Below are positions 10,541 through 22,069 of a stretch of DNA of 64,000 bases, one piece after another. The stretch is from Symsagittifera roscoffensis (taxonomy: Eukaryota; Xenacoelomorpha; Acoela; Convolutidae). The notes under the pieces are model-generated. The model made no database searches. It was not told the DNA's origin and saw only the letters and a list, made by a program, of their open reading frames with translations. How positions within the stretch are numbered: the first letter of the stretch is position 1; the number at the start of each line of letters is the position of its first letter. The stretch covers positions 58,350,759 to 58,414,758 of the forward strand of contig NC_087063.1 in assembly GCF_963678635.1 (NCBI RefSeq), read 5' to 3'. Both the position numbers and the translations under genes were made by a program.

Positions 10541-12964
10541 ATGAGCAACACTCAGAGTGACGAAAGTCCAGATGAAGAAGCAGTTTTTCCCTTTCTTATA
10601 AACTCACTCAGTGATAGAGGACAAACACGATTTTGTAAAAACCTACTCGTAAATTTGTTTGAACCAAGAATCAGTCCATGCAAAGCAGAATTGCCGGATA
10701 TAAAAATCAAAAGACAAATTATAGAACATTATTTGAAAGACATATGTAACCTAACACAACAATACGGAATCTACACCATATAATTCAGCACACCACGAAC
10801 AATTCATGGTAAATATGTAATCCAAACAGACGATATTGATTTAGATTTTTCAAAAGTACTCACAGAATATATCAATATCCAAATTCACAGAGAGCAAACT
10901 CCATATTCATCAACGAAGTTTTTGCATTAATATAAGTTATATGTCAATATTAGAAAAAACAGAAGCTGAAAGTACATCACCAACCCTAACATCCAAACTT
11001 AAAAAAGTAAGTAACAAAATCACCGCATTTTCAACATTTTAAAACATAATCCGTGAAAATTTCACCAATAATGATGTCTCACGAAACACTAAACATGATT
11101 TACAAAAAATCTTAGCATGGTTTATAATAGATTATTTTACCCGCAATTTAGACTTAACCGCTTAAGCAAGAAAAAATTTCAGACCCCAAAGTACCAATGA
11201 CGACACTGTCATTGCACAACAATCAGATTACGTTTGGGACCCTGAATGGTCTCCTCCAGCATTTTTAAACATTCCAGCGGATATCTCAAGTCAAGCAATA
11301 AGTACAATATCTTTTCACAAAGATTATGTAAAAGTAATACCATTAACGATTGACGCAACACCATTAAATTAAAATGCATTTTTACCTGATACACGAAATA
11401 ACAGCTTAAATTCAACAGTCATTCATAAATGAAGAAGTAGTCCAAACAACAGTAACAACTACACAACAAAATATTTCACCAATACGTCCAAATCTTACAA
11501 CACCAAAAAATACAAATACATCACTACCTCAAATAACCTTACAACCGACCGTTAAACCTTCGGTTGCTCCAAAATATTCCCATATGGACTATCAGACATA
11601 TAGACCAATGACAAAACCGTCAAAAACACGAAAAACGTTCACAAAAAACACCTTTTCAGAACACAACTATAATTATGTACATCAATCAAAAACAAATCAA
11701 ACCCCCCCCCCCCGAAAAAATACACAAAGAAATCACAATGAAATTTGATGAAACAGAAAATCTAAAACTACAGTATGTTAATCGGATTGAAACAAATACT
11801 ACACATATAAACAACATACAAGAATCAGACACAGACCTGATTGAAAAAATCTCTGAAATACTAAACATCTATGTAAGGAACCCAAAATTTTAAAGGCAAA
11901 CCATCTTTCAAAAAATGGTGTAATTATTGCCGAAAATACGGACATAGTATTGCCGAATGTAGACAAAAACAACAAGACAATCAGAATAAACCTCAAGAGC
12001 ACAAAGAACCATATAAGTCATTCTATCAATATATGAAAAATGATCAAAACCTACCAAACAAAAATATATATAGTAATGATAGTTCAGGAAAACGACTTCC
12101 AAGTAACTCAAATTATTCAAGAAATCAATCACCATATAACTCCAGTTATAGAGGTAGATCGCCCGAACGAAGAAATTCACGAAATTTCTCACAAAATAGA
12201 TACAGTCGATCGAATAGTCAAAATAACCAAAAAAAAAGAACTATTCATGATCGATTTCCAACACAACATAATTTGTTTCTACATCCAGTTCCCATTCAAA
12301 CCCAAGGAATAGACACTATTCCAACAATAAATCACGAAAGTCGTCATACAACAGAAATAGAAACTATTCAAACAATAGGAATAGAAGTTACTCCAACAAT
12401 CGAAATCAAAACTATCCAAACAACAGATCAAGGAATAATTCATATAATAGATCAAATTATCACAGCTCAAATGATAAGTATCAAAATAGATCATGAAATA
12501 ATTCACAAAACCGAAACTCAAATTACAACAATAGATTCAGAAATTATTCCCAACCACCCCATAGGAATAATAACCGTTATCCCGATTCTAAACATCGATA
12601 CAGAAGTAACACACCAAAGCACCAAAGACACATAAATCAAGTGCAAACAAATGAAGAAACAACTTCAGACCCCCCAGGTATTGATGGCACAGGAAGTAAC
12701 GAATTAGAATTAAACCACATTAATTGTGAATCAACAGATACTGAAAGTGATACAGATAATGCCATCTCTGTAAATAAGATAACAATCGAAAACGACTATG
12801 AACCCATCATATATGAACAACCCTTTAGTTCAGAAATATACGAAAAACAATTGGAACTTCTCGATAATTATTATACCACACCCATTAATAATAATACACG
12901 GCCTAAACAAGAAGTAAATGAAATTAAAACTGTAATTAGACCTGATAAAAAAGACGAAGTATAA
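10541..12964 (+). pseudogene. gag: gag (capsid/nucleocapsid) of copy B, broken
   Basis: The frame opens at 10,541 and continues with stops at about 10,781, 10,929, 11,041, 11,164 and 11,370, then shifts frame. A CCHC zinc knuckle of the pattern C-x2-C-x4-H-x4-C is at 11,919-11,960 (CNYCRKYGHSIAEC), followed by a long Ser/Arg/Asn-rich tail typical of nucleic-acid binding. One frameshift lies just before the knuckle (about 11,875-11,890). Another in the Ser/Arg tail puts 12,300-12,635 out of frame; the correct frame is seen in the duplicated copy at 14,609-15,219. The C-terminal 107 codons (12,641-12,964) are open and end TAATG, overlapping the protease start. In a live element Gag would build the particle. 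Confidence 0.8.
11701..11713 (+). repeat. Poly-C tract in gag
   Basis: A run of about 12 C residues followed by an A run, in the gag pseudogene. Homopolymers like this are prone to both biological slippage and sequencing error, so local frames here are unreliable. Confidence 0.7.
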
Positions 12965-14608
12965 TGCTCAAACACGACACATAATTATCGAAACAAACAA
13001 AAAGAACAACCAAGAGAAAAAGTTTGGACAATCCCAATTCTCCTAGAAAGTCCAAGAAGTAAAGAATTTCAACCACCAGATCTTGAAATTGATTTTTTAA
13101 ATGACTCAGGAGCAGAATCAAATATAATTAACATTCCCTCATGGAATGAAATTAAAACACTGCACCCAAATTTAACACCTCTTGAAAGATCTAGTAAATT
13201 AGCAACAGCACAAGGATCAACATTAGTAAATTATGGAAAGATCCAACTATTCCTTGTTCCCACAAGAACAATGGAACAAAACAAGATTCTGAACAAGCCA
13301 TTTAAACAAACATTTCATATTACTGATATTAAGCACAATATCATTGGAATACCGTTTATTACTAAATATATACCAACAATAAACATCTTAAATAGTAAAA
13401 TCCATATCAGAGACAAATATATAAAAACAAAAAACACAGCCTTAACAATCTTCCAAAGATTAAACAAACAACCATCATTTTTCTCAAAATTTTACCCCAT
13501 TTATAATCAAAAACGGAAACACCTGAAACCACTATCAGGAAACATATATAAACTTTCAATAAAACAAGTTAATCAGTATGACAAAAGTCCAAACAAACAA
13601 CAGCTTTTCATGTACGATTTCGAATTTAAACCCATTCACAAATTTTTCAAAATTACAATTTCATCCATAAAATATCTAAAAAAAGAAAATTCCGATATTA
13701 TTTCACTACCCGTATATAATAATACACCATTTCGAATAACACTACCTTTAGAACTATTAGGAAATTGTGAAACGAATGCTACAACTTCACCTGTAAATGA
13801 AGTAGCATATCGGGTAAATAATATATTACAACTATTAGATATTTGTCAATCAACAATTCTTGACGAAGAATTATCCATAATTAATATAATAAGTAAAGAA
13901 AAAAGAAATACAGATTACTTCACAAAAACACCATATTTTAAACCAACATAAATATAACAAATTATACAAAAGAACAACAAAAATTCTTAACAATGTTTAA
14001 TTTTCAACATTCACAAATCACACAAGATCAATTTGACAAATTAGCAAAACAACTGATAAAATATTCCAGAGTCTACGCAACATCAAAATTTGACGTTGGA
14101 AAAATTATTACATCACTACACCTCCCTTTAAAACCTGACGCAGTTTTCAAAAAACAAAGAGCAAGTAAAGTACCGATTCACTTACACGACAAGGTAAATA
14201 GATTACTTGATATTTTAGAACAATACGAAATTATATCACCAATAAATAAGGAAGAACAACCAAAAGGTAAAACCTTCATCAACCCTGTTATCATTCTAGC
14301 AAAAGGTGAATCACTAAAAATAGTTTTAGACGCTAGATATCTCAATTCACTAAATGACGAATCAAAATGCAATTGGCCTATTGAACCAATACAGGTTATC
14401 TTAACAAAGATAAATGGTAAATACTTCACAATCGCAGATATGAATAGTGCTTATAATCAAATGCCACTAGATGAACAATCAAGACGACTTACACAATTTG
14501 TTATTGGAAATCAACAATACGAATTTAACCGATTATTCTATGGAATATCCAAAGGACCAGCAGCTTTTTCAGCTTTCATGAGTAAAATTTTTAGACCATT
14601 AATACTCA
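12355..14608 (+). repeat. Tandem duplication, first unit (2,254 bp)
   Basis: Positions 12,355-14,608 repeat as 14,609-16,862 with very few differences. Each unit covers the gag Ser/Arg tail, gag end, protease and the first 200 or so codons of RT. The high identity suggests a duplication much younger than the element's insertion. Confidence 0.9.
12964..13951 (+). pseudogene. Aspartic protease, first duplicated copy (early stop)
   Basis: Same gene as 15,219-16,205, but the ATG at 12,964 is followed after six codons by a TAA, and a further frame change follows. The active-site Asp-Ser-Gly segment (about 13,108) and the long C-terminal part (open from 13,271) are still readable. Confidence 0.75.
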
Positions 14609-15219
14609 AGAATAGAAACTATTCAAACAGTAGGAATAGAAGTTACTCCAACAATCGAAATCAAAACTATCCAAACAACAGATCAAGGAATAATTCATAT
14701 AATAGATCAAATTATCACAGCTCAAATGATAAGTATCAAAATAGATCAAGAAATAATTCACAAAACCGAAACTCAAGTTACAACAATAGATTCAGAAATT
14801 ATTCCCAACCACCCCATAGGAATAATAACCGTTATCCCGATTCTAAACATCGATACAGAAGTAACACACCAAAGCACCAAAGACACATAAATCAAGTGCA
14901 AACAAATGAAGAAACAACTTCAGACCCCCCAGGTATTGATGGCACAGGAAGTAACGAATTACAATTAAACCACATTAATTGTGAATCAACAGATACTGAA
15001 AGTGATACAGATAATGCCATCTCTGTAAATAAGATAACAATCAAAAACGACTATGAACCCATCATATATGAACAACCCTTTAGTTCAGACATATACGAAA
15101 AACAATTGGAACTTCTCGATAATTATTATACCACACCCATTAATAATAATACACAGCCTAAACAAGAAGTAAATGAAATTAAAACTGTAATTAGACCTGA
15201 TAAAAAAGACGAAGTATAA
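13993..15219 (+). CDS. In-frame fusion of RT N-terminus to gag C-terminus
   Basis: An open frame of 408 codons created by the 2,254-bp tandem duplication. Residues 1-205 are the RT fingers/palm start, including the first catalytic Asp segment (Phe-Thr-Ile-Ala-Asp-Met, about residues 146-151), but the YLDD box is absent. From residue 206 the frame continues into the gag tail: Ser/Arg/Asn/Tyr-rich repeats, then an acidic Asp/Glu/Ser region ending at the TAATG overlap with protease. It cannot be an active RT. The join at 14,608 is in frame and the whole ORF is open, so a chimeric protein could be made if the region is transcribed. Confidence 0.7.
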   Translation: MFNFQHSQITQDQFDKLAKQLIKYSRVYATSKFDVGKIITSLHLPLKPDAVFKKQRASKVPIHLHDKVNRLLDILEQYEIISPINKEEQPKGKTFINPVIILAKGESLKIVLDARYLNSLNDESKCNWPIEPIQVILTKINGKYFTIADMNSAYNQMPLDEQSRRLTQFVIGNQQYEFNRLFYGISKGPAAFSAFMSKIFRPLILKNRNYSNSRNRSYSNNRNQNYPNNRSRNNSYNRSNYHSSNDKYQNRSRNNSQNRNSSYNNRFRNYSQPPHRNNNRYPDSKHRYRSNTPKHQRHINQVQTNEETTSDPPGIDGTGSNELQLNHINCESTDTESDTDNAISVNKITIKNDYEPIIYEQPFSSDIYEKQLELLDNYYTTPINNNTQPKQEVNEIKTVIRPDKKDEV

Positions 15220-16862
15220 TGCTCAAACACGACACATATTTATCAAAACATACAAAAAAACAACCAAGAGAAAAAATTTGGACAATCCCAATTCTCCTAG
15301 AAAGTCCAAGAAAAAAAGAATTTCAACCACCAGATCTTGAAATTGATTTTTTAAATGACTCAGGAGCGGAATCAAATATAATTAACATTCCCTCATGGAA
15401 TGAAATTAAAACACTGCACCCGAATTTAACACCTCTTGAAAGATCTAGTAAATTAGCAACAGCACAAGGATCAACATTAGTAAATTATGGAAAGATCCAA
15501 ATATTCCTTGTTCCCACAAGAACAATGGAACAAAACAAGATTCTGAACAAGCCATTTAAACAAACATTTCATATTACTGATATTAAGCACAATATCATTG
15601 GAATACCGTTTATTACTAAATATATACCAACAATAAACATCTTAAATAGTAAAATCCATATCAGAGACAAATATATAAAAACAAAAAACACAGCCTTAAC
15701 AATCTTCCAAAGATTAAACAAACAACCATCATTTTTCTCAAAATTTTACCCCATTTATAATCAAAAACGGAAACACCTGAAACCACTATCAGGAAACATA
15801 TATAAACTTTCAATAAAACAAGTTAATCAGTATGACAAAAGTCCAAACAAACAACAGCTTTTCATGTACGATTTCGAATTTAAACCCATTCACAAATTTT
15901 TCAAAATTACAATTTCATCCATAAAATATCTAAAAAAAGAAAATTCCGATATTATTTCACTACCCGTATATAATAATACACCATTTCGAATAACACTACC
16001 TTCAGGACTATTAGGATATTGTGAAACGAATGCTACAACTTCACCTGTAAATGAAGTAGCATATCGGGTAAATAATATATTACGACTATTAGATATTTGT
16101 CAGTCAACAATTCTTGACGAAGAATTATCCATAATTAATATAATAAGTAATGAAAAAAGAAATACAGATTACTTCACAAAAACACCATATTTTAAACCAA
16201 CATAAATATATCAAATTATACAAAAGAACAACAAAAATTCTTAACAATGTTTAATTTTCAACATTCACAAATCACACAAGATCAATTTGACAAATTAGCA
16301 AAACAACTGATAAAATATTCCAGAGTCTACGCAACATCAAAATTTGACGTTGGAAAAATTATTACATCACTACACCTCCCTTTAAAACCTGACGCAGTTT
16401 TCAAAAAACAAAGAGCAAGTAAAGTACCGATTCACTTACACGACAAGGTAAATAGATTACTTGATATTTTAGAACAATACGAAATTATATCACCAATAAA
16501 TAAGGAAGAACAACCAAAAGGTAAAACCTTCATCAACCCTGTTATCATTCTAGCAAAAGGTGAATCACTAAAAATAGTTTTAGACGCTAGATATCTCAAT
16601 TCACTAAATGACGAATCAAAATGCAATTGGCCTATTGAACCAATACAGGTTATCTTAACAAAGATAAATGGTAAATACTTCACAATCGCAGATATGAATA
16701 GTGCTTATAATCAAATGCCACTAGATGAACAATCAAGACGACTTACACAATTTGTTATTGGAAATCAACAATACGAAATTAACCGATTATTCTATGGAAT
16801 ATCCAAAGGACCAGCAGCTTTTTCAGCTTTCATGAGTAAAATTTTTAGACCATTAATACTCA
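14609..16862 (+). repeat. Tandem duplication, second unit (2,254 bp)
   Basis: Second copy of the gag-tail/protease/RT-start segment. This unit leads into the complete RT and has the better protease ORF, whereas the first unit has an early stop in protease. Confidence 0.9.
15219..16205 (+). CDS. Retropepsin-like aspartic protease (328 aa)
   Basis: Retroelement protease that would cleave Gag and Pol polyproteins. The active-site motif Asp-Ser-Gly-Ala is at about residues 47-50, and an Ile-Ile-Gly-Ile-Pro-Phe segment near residue 128 matches the usual retropepsin C-terminal glycine motif. The ORF is longer than a bare protease; about 170 extra residues follow and probably bridge to RT. Its ATG shares a base with the gag stop (TAATG), and the RT frame begins overlapping its end, with the RT ATG 42 bases downstream. 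No inactivating change is visible in this copy. Confidence 0.8.
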   Translation: MLKHDTYLSKHTKKQPREKIWTIPILLESPRKKEFQPPDLEIDFLNDSGAESNIINIPSWNEIKTLHPNLTPLERSSKLATAQGSTLVNYGKIQIFLVPTRTMEQNKILNKPFKQTFHITDIKHNIIGIPFITKYIPTINILNSKIHIRDKYIKTKNTALTIFQRLNKQPSFFSKFYPIYNQKRKHLKPLSGNIYKLSIKQVNQYDKSPNKQQLFMYDFEFKPIHKFFKITISSIKYLKKENSDIISLPVYNNTPFRITLPSGLLGYCETNATTSPVNEVAYRVNNILRLLDICQSTILDEELSIINIISNEKRNTDYFTKTPYFKPT

Positions 16863-17749
16863 TGAAACATGCAATCGCATATCTAGATGATGTTTTCATG
16901 CAATCACGAACTAAAGACGAAGTGCTTACAGTTTTGGAACAATATCACGAAAAACTTCAGAACGAAAATCTGAAAGCAGCCCCCGATAAATCACATTTTT
17001 TCTTAACACGCGTTAAATTTGTAGGACATGATAATGAACGAAATACAATCACCCCATTAAAATCACGCATTGATGCATTCCAAAAACTTCAACCACCTAC
17101 AAATAAAAAGAAAATCCAAGAATTCCTTGGAATGTTGAATTTCTTAAGTAAATATGTTTACAAAATGCAGTTATACTTAAGACCTTTCTTTAACCTCGTC
17201 AGACAACAAAATAATTTTGAATGGACCACTGAACATCAAACTCGATTTGAAGAAATTAAAAAACTTTTGACAGAGCAAATTTCAAACACAATTCCAGATC
17301 CAAATCAACCATTCTACGCAATGTGCGATGCTTCAATTTTTGGCATCGGCGCAGCATTACTACAATCACATAGTGGAACAAATAAAATGAATCTTATGTC
17401 AGCAAATTTACGATTTGTCACACCACAAGCCGAGCTACGACTCTCTATTCTAATGAGAGAATGTACAGCTATAATTTATACATTTACAGAGTACGAATTT
17501 CTGATACTTGGTTCAAAACACCCAACAGTTCTATCTACAGATCATAAACCAATTATATTTCTCTTCACACAAAAATCAAATCCTAATCATGTAGTTTATA
17601 GATTTCAATTAATTTTAATGAAATTCCAAAACTTACATATAGTTTGGAGAGCAGGAAAAAACCTTGCATTACCAGATACATTAAGTAGAAATACACCACC
17701 TGAACTATTTACACGAAAAACTACAGTTGAAATACCAAAAAAATATTAA
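16247..17749 (+). CDS. pol: Reverse transcriptase and RNase H of pol (500 aa)
   Basis: Copies element RNA into DNA and degrades the RNA strand. RT palm motifs are visible: Asp149 in Phe-Thr-Ile-Ala-Asp-Met and the YLDD box at residues 212-215. A connection region precedes a Ty3/gypsy-type RNase H with candidate catalytic residues Asp361, Glu405, Asp432 and Asp480. The ORF is open throughout and ends in a stop at 17,747-17,749; the integrase part continues in the same or a shifted frame after two stops, and copy A shares the first stop. Strand, order and motifs place it in Ty3/gypsy. This is the best preserved pol fragment in the window. Confidence 0.9.
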   Translation: MFNFQHSQITQDQFDKLAKQLIKYSRVYATSKFDVGKIITSLHLPLKPDAVFKKQRASKVPIHLHDKVNRLLDILEQYEIISPINKEEQPKGKTFINPVIILAKGESLKIVLDARYLNSLNDESKCNWPIEPIQVILTKINGKYFTIADMNSAYNQMPLDEQSRRLTQFVIGNQQYEINRLFYGISKGPAAFSAFMSKIFRPLILMKHAIAYLDDVFMQSRTKDEVLTVLEQYHEKLQNENLKAAPDKSHFFLTRVKFVGHDNERNTITPLKSRIDAFQKLQPPTNKKKIQEFLGMLNFLSKYVYKMQLYLRPFFNLVRQQNNFEWTTEHQTRFEEIKKLLTEQISNTIPDPNQPFYAMCDASIFGIGAALLQSHSGTNKMNLMSANLRFVTPQAELRLSILMRECTAIIYTFTEYEFLILGSKHPTVLSTDHKPIIFLFTQKSNPNHVVYRFQLILMKFQNLHIVWRAGKNLALPDTLSRNTPPELFTRKTTVEIPKKY

Positions 17750-19757
17750 ATTCTATCTCGCAAAAGATGAATTATCACCCCGATTAAAATGCAAATATGC
17801 AGTAAAACTGATATTGATCAATCACAAATAAATAATCTACAACATTTTCGACTTTACTTAGATTGCCAAAATAATCACTATGAAGTTGATTTATTAGGCA
17901 CATCTACCTTCAAACCAATTCCATACTCACAATGGATCAAAAAAAATACTCAACAAAAGAAAATGAAACAACAACCGCATAAAAAAGACCTTTTTCCATT
18001 AATTGAAAAAGAAAACTTGACCGATGAAATAAATTTATCAGGACCACAAACGAAGGATTCAAAATACACAATAAATCAAATTCTTAACCTCTATGACCCA
18101 CTTGACACAGTCCCCTATCAAAACTAGAAATTGAAAATATTTTTCTCCCACCAACAGAAAAAATTACACTTGAAATTTTAAAACAATATCAAATTTTTGA
18201 CCCAGTAATTAGACAACTAAAATCATGGCACAAATACAAAACAAAACCAGCAAAAGCTGATAGCACAATTTTAGGAAACAAAACACTTCTCCGATATTTC
18301 CGAAAATTTAATAACACAACAATCAATGAAAATATAGATCTTTTATAATATCAATTAGATGATTCAAAAGTTCCCCGTCTTCCTTTAAGTATGATACTGA
18401 TAGCATTTAACATCTCCCATACACAAATTACAAAAGGACACTCAGGATCAGAAAAGATATAATCGAACTTCGCACAAAATTTTTATTTTCCAAATGCCCC
18501 AATTTGGATAAAAGTATTATGCAATGATTGTATAAAATGTCAATTGAATAAACCTTATCCAAATCAAAAACAAATAGCACAGAAACAAGATTTTAAAGGA
18601 CAAAGTTTTTATTTCAACCATAGAATTTCATTCGACACAAAAGGACCAATTTCACCATCTTCTGAAGGAAACTTCTACCTTATGGTCATTGTTGATGCAT
18701 TCACACATTATGTAGCACTCAACCCAGTACCACATTGTAATGCTTACTATGCTTACACAACACTTTAAGAACACTGGATAGCTAAATTCGGATTACCCGA
18801 AATCCTAGTTACAGACAAAGGTACAGAGTTTATTAATAATGAAATCATCTCACTATGCCACTTATATAACATCAAACATAAACCACGTACATCTCATGCA
18901 CCTTGGACAAACGGTTTAGTCGAAGGTATGAACCGTTCATTACAAGAATATCTTAGATGTATCATTAATGGAAACGATACACAGAATGGTCAGCCGATGT
19001 AAAATTATTTCCCTTATCATACAATGCACAAATCACGACATCTTTAGAAATGTCACCATATGAAATGGTTTTTAATCAAAAGCCACGAAAACCAGTTATG
19101 TTCACAGCAAATGCCCATAAAAATGCACAAGGTTATTGCCAACCAAATAAAGATTCAATTTGTTATAACCTACCTACACACACACATGATGAAGCTCATT
19201 TTCATCACCCACAATTTCTCAAATTAGCCTCCGGCACACATACCGAATGGATTTTAAATAGAGATAAAAAGCACAATGAAATCTACCAGAAAGTAACAAA
19301 GAAATTGTTACAAAAGCAAAACATTAACAGCCAAATTCATTCACGTTTTATGGCAGCCACAGATTTAAAAATTGGAACATTTGTTTTAATACCTAATTTT
19401 AATATACAAAAAGGAATCTCCAAAAAACTACAACCACTTCGAAAAGGACCATACCAAATAATTGCCAAACCCACTGAAGTAACATACAAACTCACAGATT
19501 CAACCAAAAAAGAAATTGTTCAACATCGTAACAATTTACTACCTTACTACCCAAAAGAATACGCATTACGCGAATTAACACAATTATATTCTTTTACAGG
19601 TTTAAAAGTTATCCAAAATCATACACATACAGAACAAGCAACAAATGTAAAATCTGACGTTCATCATACACAAAATAAAAAACAAAACACAACTCATAAT
19701 AATACAAAAACACCAGACCCAAAAATATCTAAAAAAAAAGAAAAAACAGGAAAATGA
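17750..19757 (+). pseudogene. Integrase part of pol, copy B (broken)
   Basis: Continues from RNase H. The HHCC zinc finger is recognisable (two His around 18,415-18,445, Cys pair near 18,520-18,540). The core has Asp at 18,634, Asp at 18,814 and Glu at 18,922, giving D-35-E spacing for the second pair. Stops or shifts occur at 18,125, 18,346, 18,461 and 18,766, and at about 18,990, where the frame change is shared with copy A. The last part, 19,050-19,757, is a long open piece with the Ser-Pro-x-Glu motif and a C-terminal Gly-Pro-Tyr (GPY/F) module near 19,449, then a Lys/Thr/Asn-rich tail. Confidence 0.85.
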
Positions 19758-20500
19758 TAGAAAAATTTTACCACAAGAACAAGTACAAAAATCAAAACAC
19801 AGAAAATTATCACGACTTAGAAACCAACCACGTAAAAATTACAAAACATTCATCCCACAATCTAAAATATTAAAGAAAGTTGAATTTCAAAAACAACTTT
19901 GATTTTTAAACTAGTAATTTGTACACCTTTAAATCATTTTGAACTTTCATATTTTCAAAATAACATACTGAAACATACGCAACAATTCTAGTTCAAATTC
20001 AGCCAATAGGATTCACTCAAATCCGTCACCTTCTATATCTCTAACACAAATCTATTAGCCGATAAATGTTAAACTTCAGGCATATTTATAACTATAACTT
20101 TACAACCTCCAGGTCAAAAATAAGCATCTCGCTAAAACTTGACAACTAAAATAAATACCACCATAGTTTTAAAACCCTCCCCTATCTAATAACGCAAAGA
20201 TCAACAGTATCTTCCCAACTTAGACCTCAAAAACCCTCAAACCAAAAATGGCAAATTAGCCTAAAGTAAAAACGGACCAAAATCATTTGGCCTAAAGTAC
20301 AAATATTTCAAAAATACCCCAGATTACCCACCAAACAAAAACAAAGCAAAGAAGACCTCCCAAACACCATAAAATTAGCCTTCAACAATTTTTCACAAAA
20401 CTCAACTCAACCCACTTGTCAAAAAATCAAAAAATAACCGACCACACTTGAATTTCGCTCCAGAAAACAAAAAATATTCAACGAACGAGTCATTTCTTAA
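19758..20500 (+). other. Conserved non-coding spacer, copy B
   Basis: About 740 bases without a supported ORF, nearly identical in copies A and C. It lies between integrase and the membrane ORFs. I see no repeat array or gene in it. Confidence 0.5.
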
Positions 20501-20740
20501 ATGTTTTTCTCTTTTACAGTCGAAACCTTAAAAAATACAATCTTAAATCTTTTCATAAAATTTTTCATTCTCTTTAAACTTTTGCTAGTAATTTTTATTG
20601 AAACTTTTGAAGCCTTAATAATCCTTTTAATAATTTTTTGCAATATGTTTTTAATTTTCTACTCCCTATTTGAAATATATCTCCAACTTTCCCAAATCAT
20701 TGACCACATTCACAGGTACGATAATTCAAAGTCTATTTAA
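20501..20740 (+). CDS. Small hydrophobic membrane ORF 1 (79 aa), copy B
   Basis: A strongly hydrophobic protein with two likely membrane segments (about residues 12-32 and 38-58, rich in Phe, Ile, Leu) and a short polar tail ending Arg-Tyr-Asp-Asn-Ser-Lys-Ser-Ile. It is open in copy C (36,728) and frameshifted in copy A (2,770). The first codons also read as a good splice acceptor (polypyrimidine then ACAG at about 20,519), so the region could instead be the acceptor for a spliced env mRNA. T-rich DNA easily gives hydrophobic ORFs, so coding status is uncertain. Confidence 0.45.
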   Translation: MFFSFTVETLKNTILNLFIKFFILFKLLLVIFIETFEALIILLIIFCNMFLIFYSLFEIYLQLSQIIDHIHRYDNSKSI

Positions 20741-20817
20741 ATGATACGAACAATTTTTAGTAGAACAGATATTTTTTATTATTCGTAATTTTCATCATAT
20801 TTTTATCATCTCTAATT

Positions 20818-20928
20818 ATGACGATGTGCAAATGTGTAAAAAAGGTAATAGTCACATTCGTCTTAGCAATAATCCTTTTAATTCTTTTCATCGAAGAATA
20901 TTACAATAAACATAAATCTTCCAACTAA
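20818..20928 (+). CDS. Small single-pass membrane ORF 2 (36 aa), copy B
   Basis: Starts Met-Thr-Met-Cys-Lys-Cys, then a hydrophobic segment and a charged end. Length and start are identical in copies A and C. The Pro/Ser-rich ORF opens in the -1 frame across its last codons, so the two could be one protein joined by frameshift or splicing. Confidence 0.5.
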   Translation: MTMCKCVKKVIVTFVLAIILLILFIEEYYNKHKSSN

Positions 20929-20929
20929 A

Positions 20930-22069
20930 AAATAAATTAATCAAACACATTTCCAAAATTGCTAACCAACCACCACCAAAACAGTCTTCACCGACATCTT
21001 CCCAAGAAAACCCAATCAAACCTACAACTACCCAAAACCCCCAAGCATTCACACGAATTTCTTTCCAAGATAACCCGTATACTTTTGAAGAACGACACGC
21101 TCGCTTATCTGAACCATTAGAACCAGTTCAGCGACAAGCATCCCTAAGTGAACCATCATATAATTTGTACCCCCCATTACCACAAGACTTAAATCGAATA
21201 AGACATATTAGTCAGAACCAAAATAGAGTTGAAGTAAATAGACAAATTATACATCCACGAAGAAATAGAAATTTTCAAACCCCCAGAGTTCATTTTGATA
21301 TACCCCAATCACAAACACCAACTACTTCAGAAATTTTGAAGTAGTACATTACCAGAAACTCCCACACTCCTTTCACAACATAGCACCTCAAGTATACCCT
21401 CAGACTATCTAGGTTCAACACCCACATCACAACAAATCCGAGAAAACCCTTTTAATCACGCAGATACCAGAGAAAGACCACCATATTGGACAACACACTC
21501 ATATACACAAGGTGAACCGAACTTGGTAAATGAACCGATAGATATCTCTACTGATACAACACTATCATCGTTACCAGAAACATTATCACTCCCGTCAACA
21601 CCATAATTAAGTCAAATCTCACCGACACTTTTCCCTTTAAATTTCCCGAATAGTCTCGACGCTAGATATCGAGAACAATCATCATCAAATATCCCTTTAC
21701 GATTAGATTGGAACACTTTCGTAGCACCTCCCCCATTATTTGGACAACATGAAGAAAGTAACCGACTCCACAGTTGAGAACTCAATCGATTACAATATAG
21801 ACAAGATATCCACGAAGATATTCGAGAACATAATATTCAAATACTCCAACAAAATAGTCTCCAAGTGAAATTTGAAATCACAATCAGACTAAACAATTTT
21901 GTTCAACATCCCTACCTATTAAATCCACCAAATATAACAGCTCAATCGCTACCACCACCATTTATATCAACTGAAGTAATATATAAATACGATAGATATA
22001 CAAAAAACACAATTGGATACATAACATTTTACAACCCATACTCCGGATTATCATACACAGGTATATTTT
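20930..22069 (+). pseudogene. Pro/Ser/Asn-rich ORF upstream of env, copy B (broken)
   Basis: Same gene as 3,198-4,336. Stops are near 21,342, 21,604 and 21,777, with at least one frameshift. The N-terminal two-thirds is low-complexity Pro/Ser/Thr/Gln; the last 69 codons (21,865-22,069) are open and conserved. The frame ends just before env. Family unknown. Confidence 0.55.

Noticed and set aside
12279-12635. Ile/Thr-rich C-terminus of the ORF at 12,033-12,635 as a real protein end
   Set aside because: It is the gag Ser/Arg tail read out of frame; the duplicate at 14,609 shows the correct frame.
16188-16205. TTTTAAAC near the protease end as a -1 frameshift heptamer
   Set aside because: The T-TTA-AAC register does not match the protease reading frame (codons are TTT AAA CCA), and the -1 frame has a stop there.
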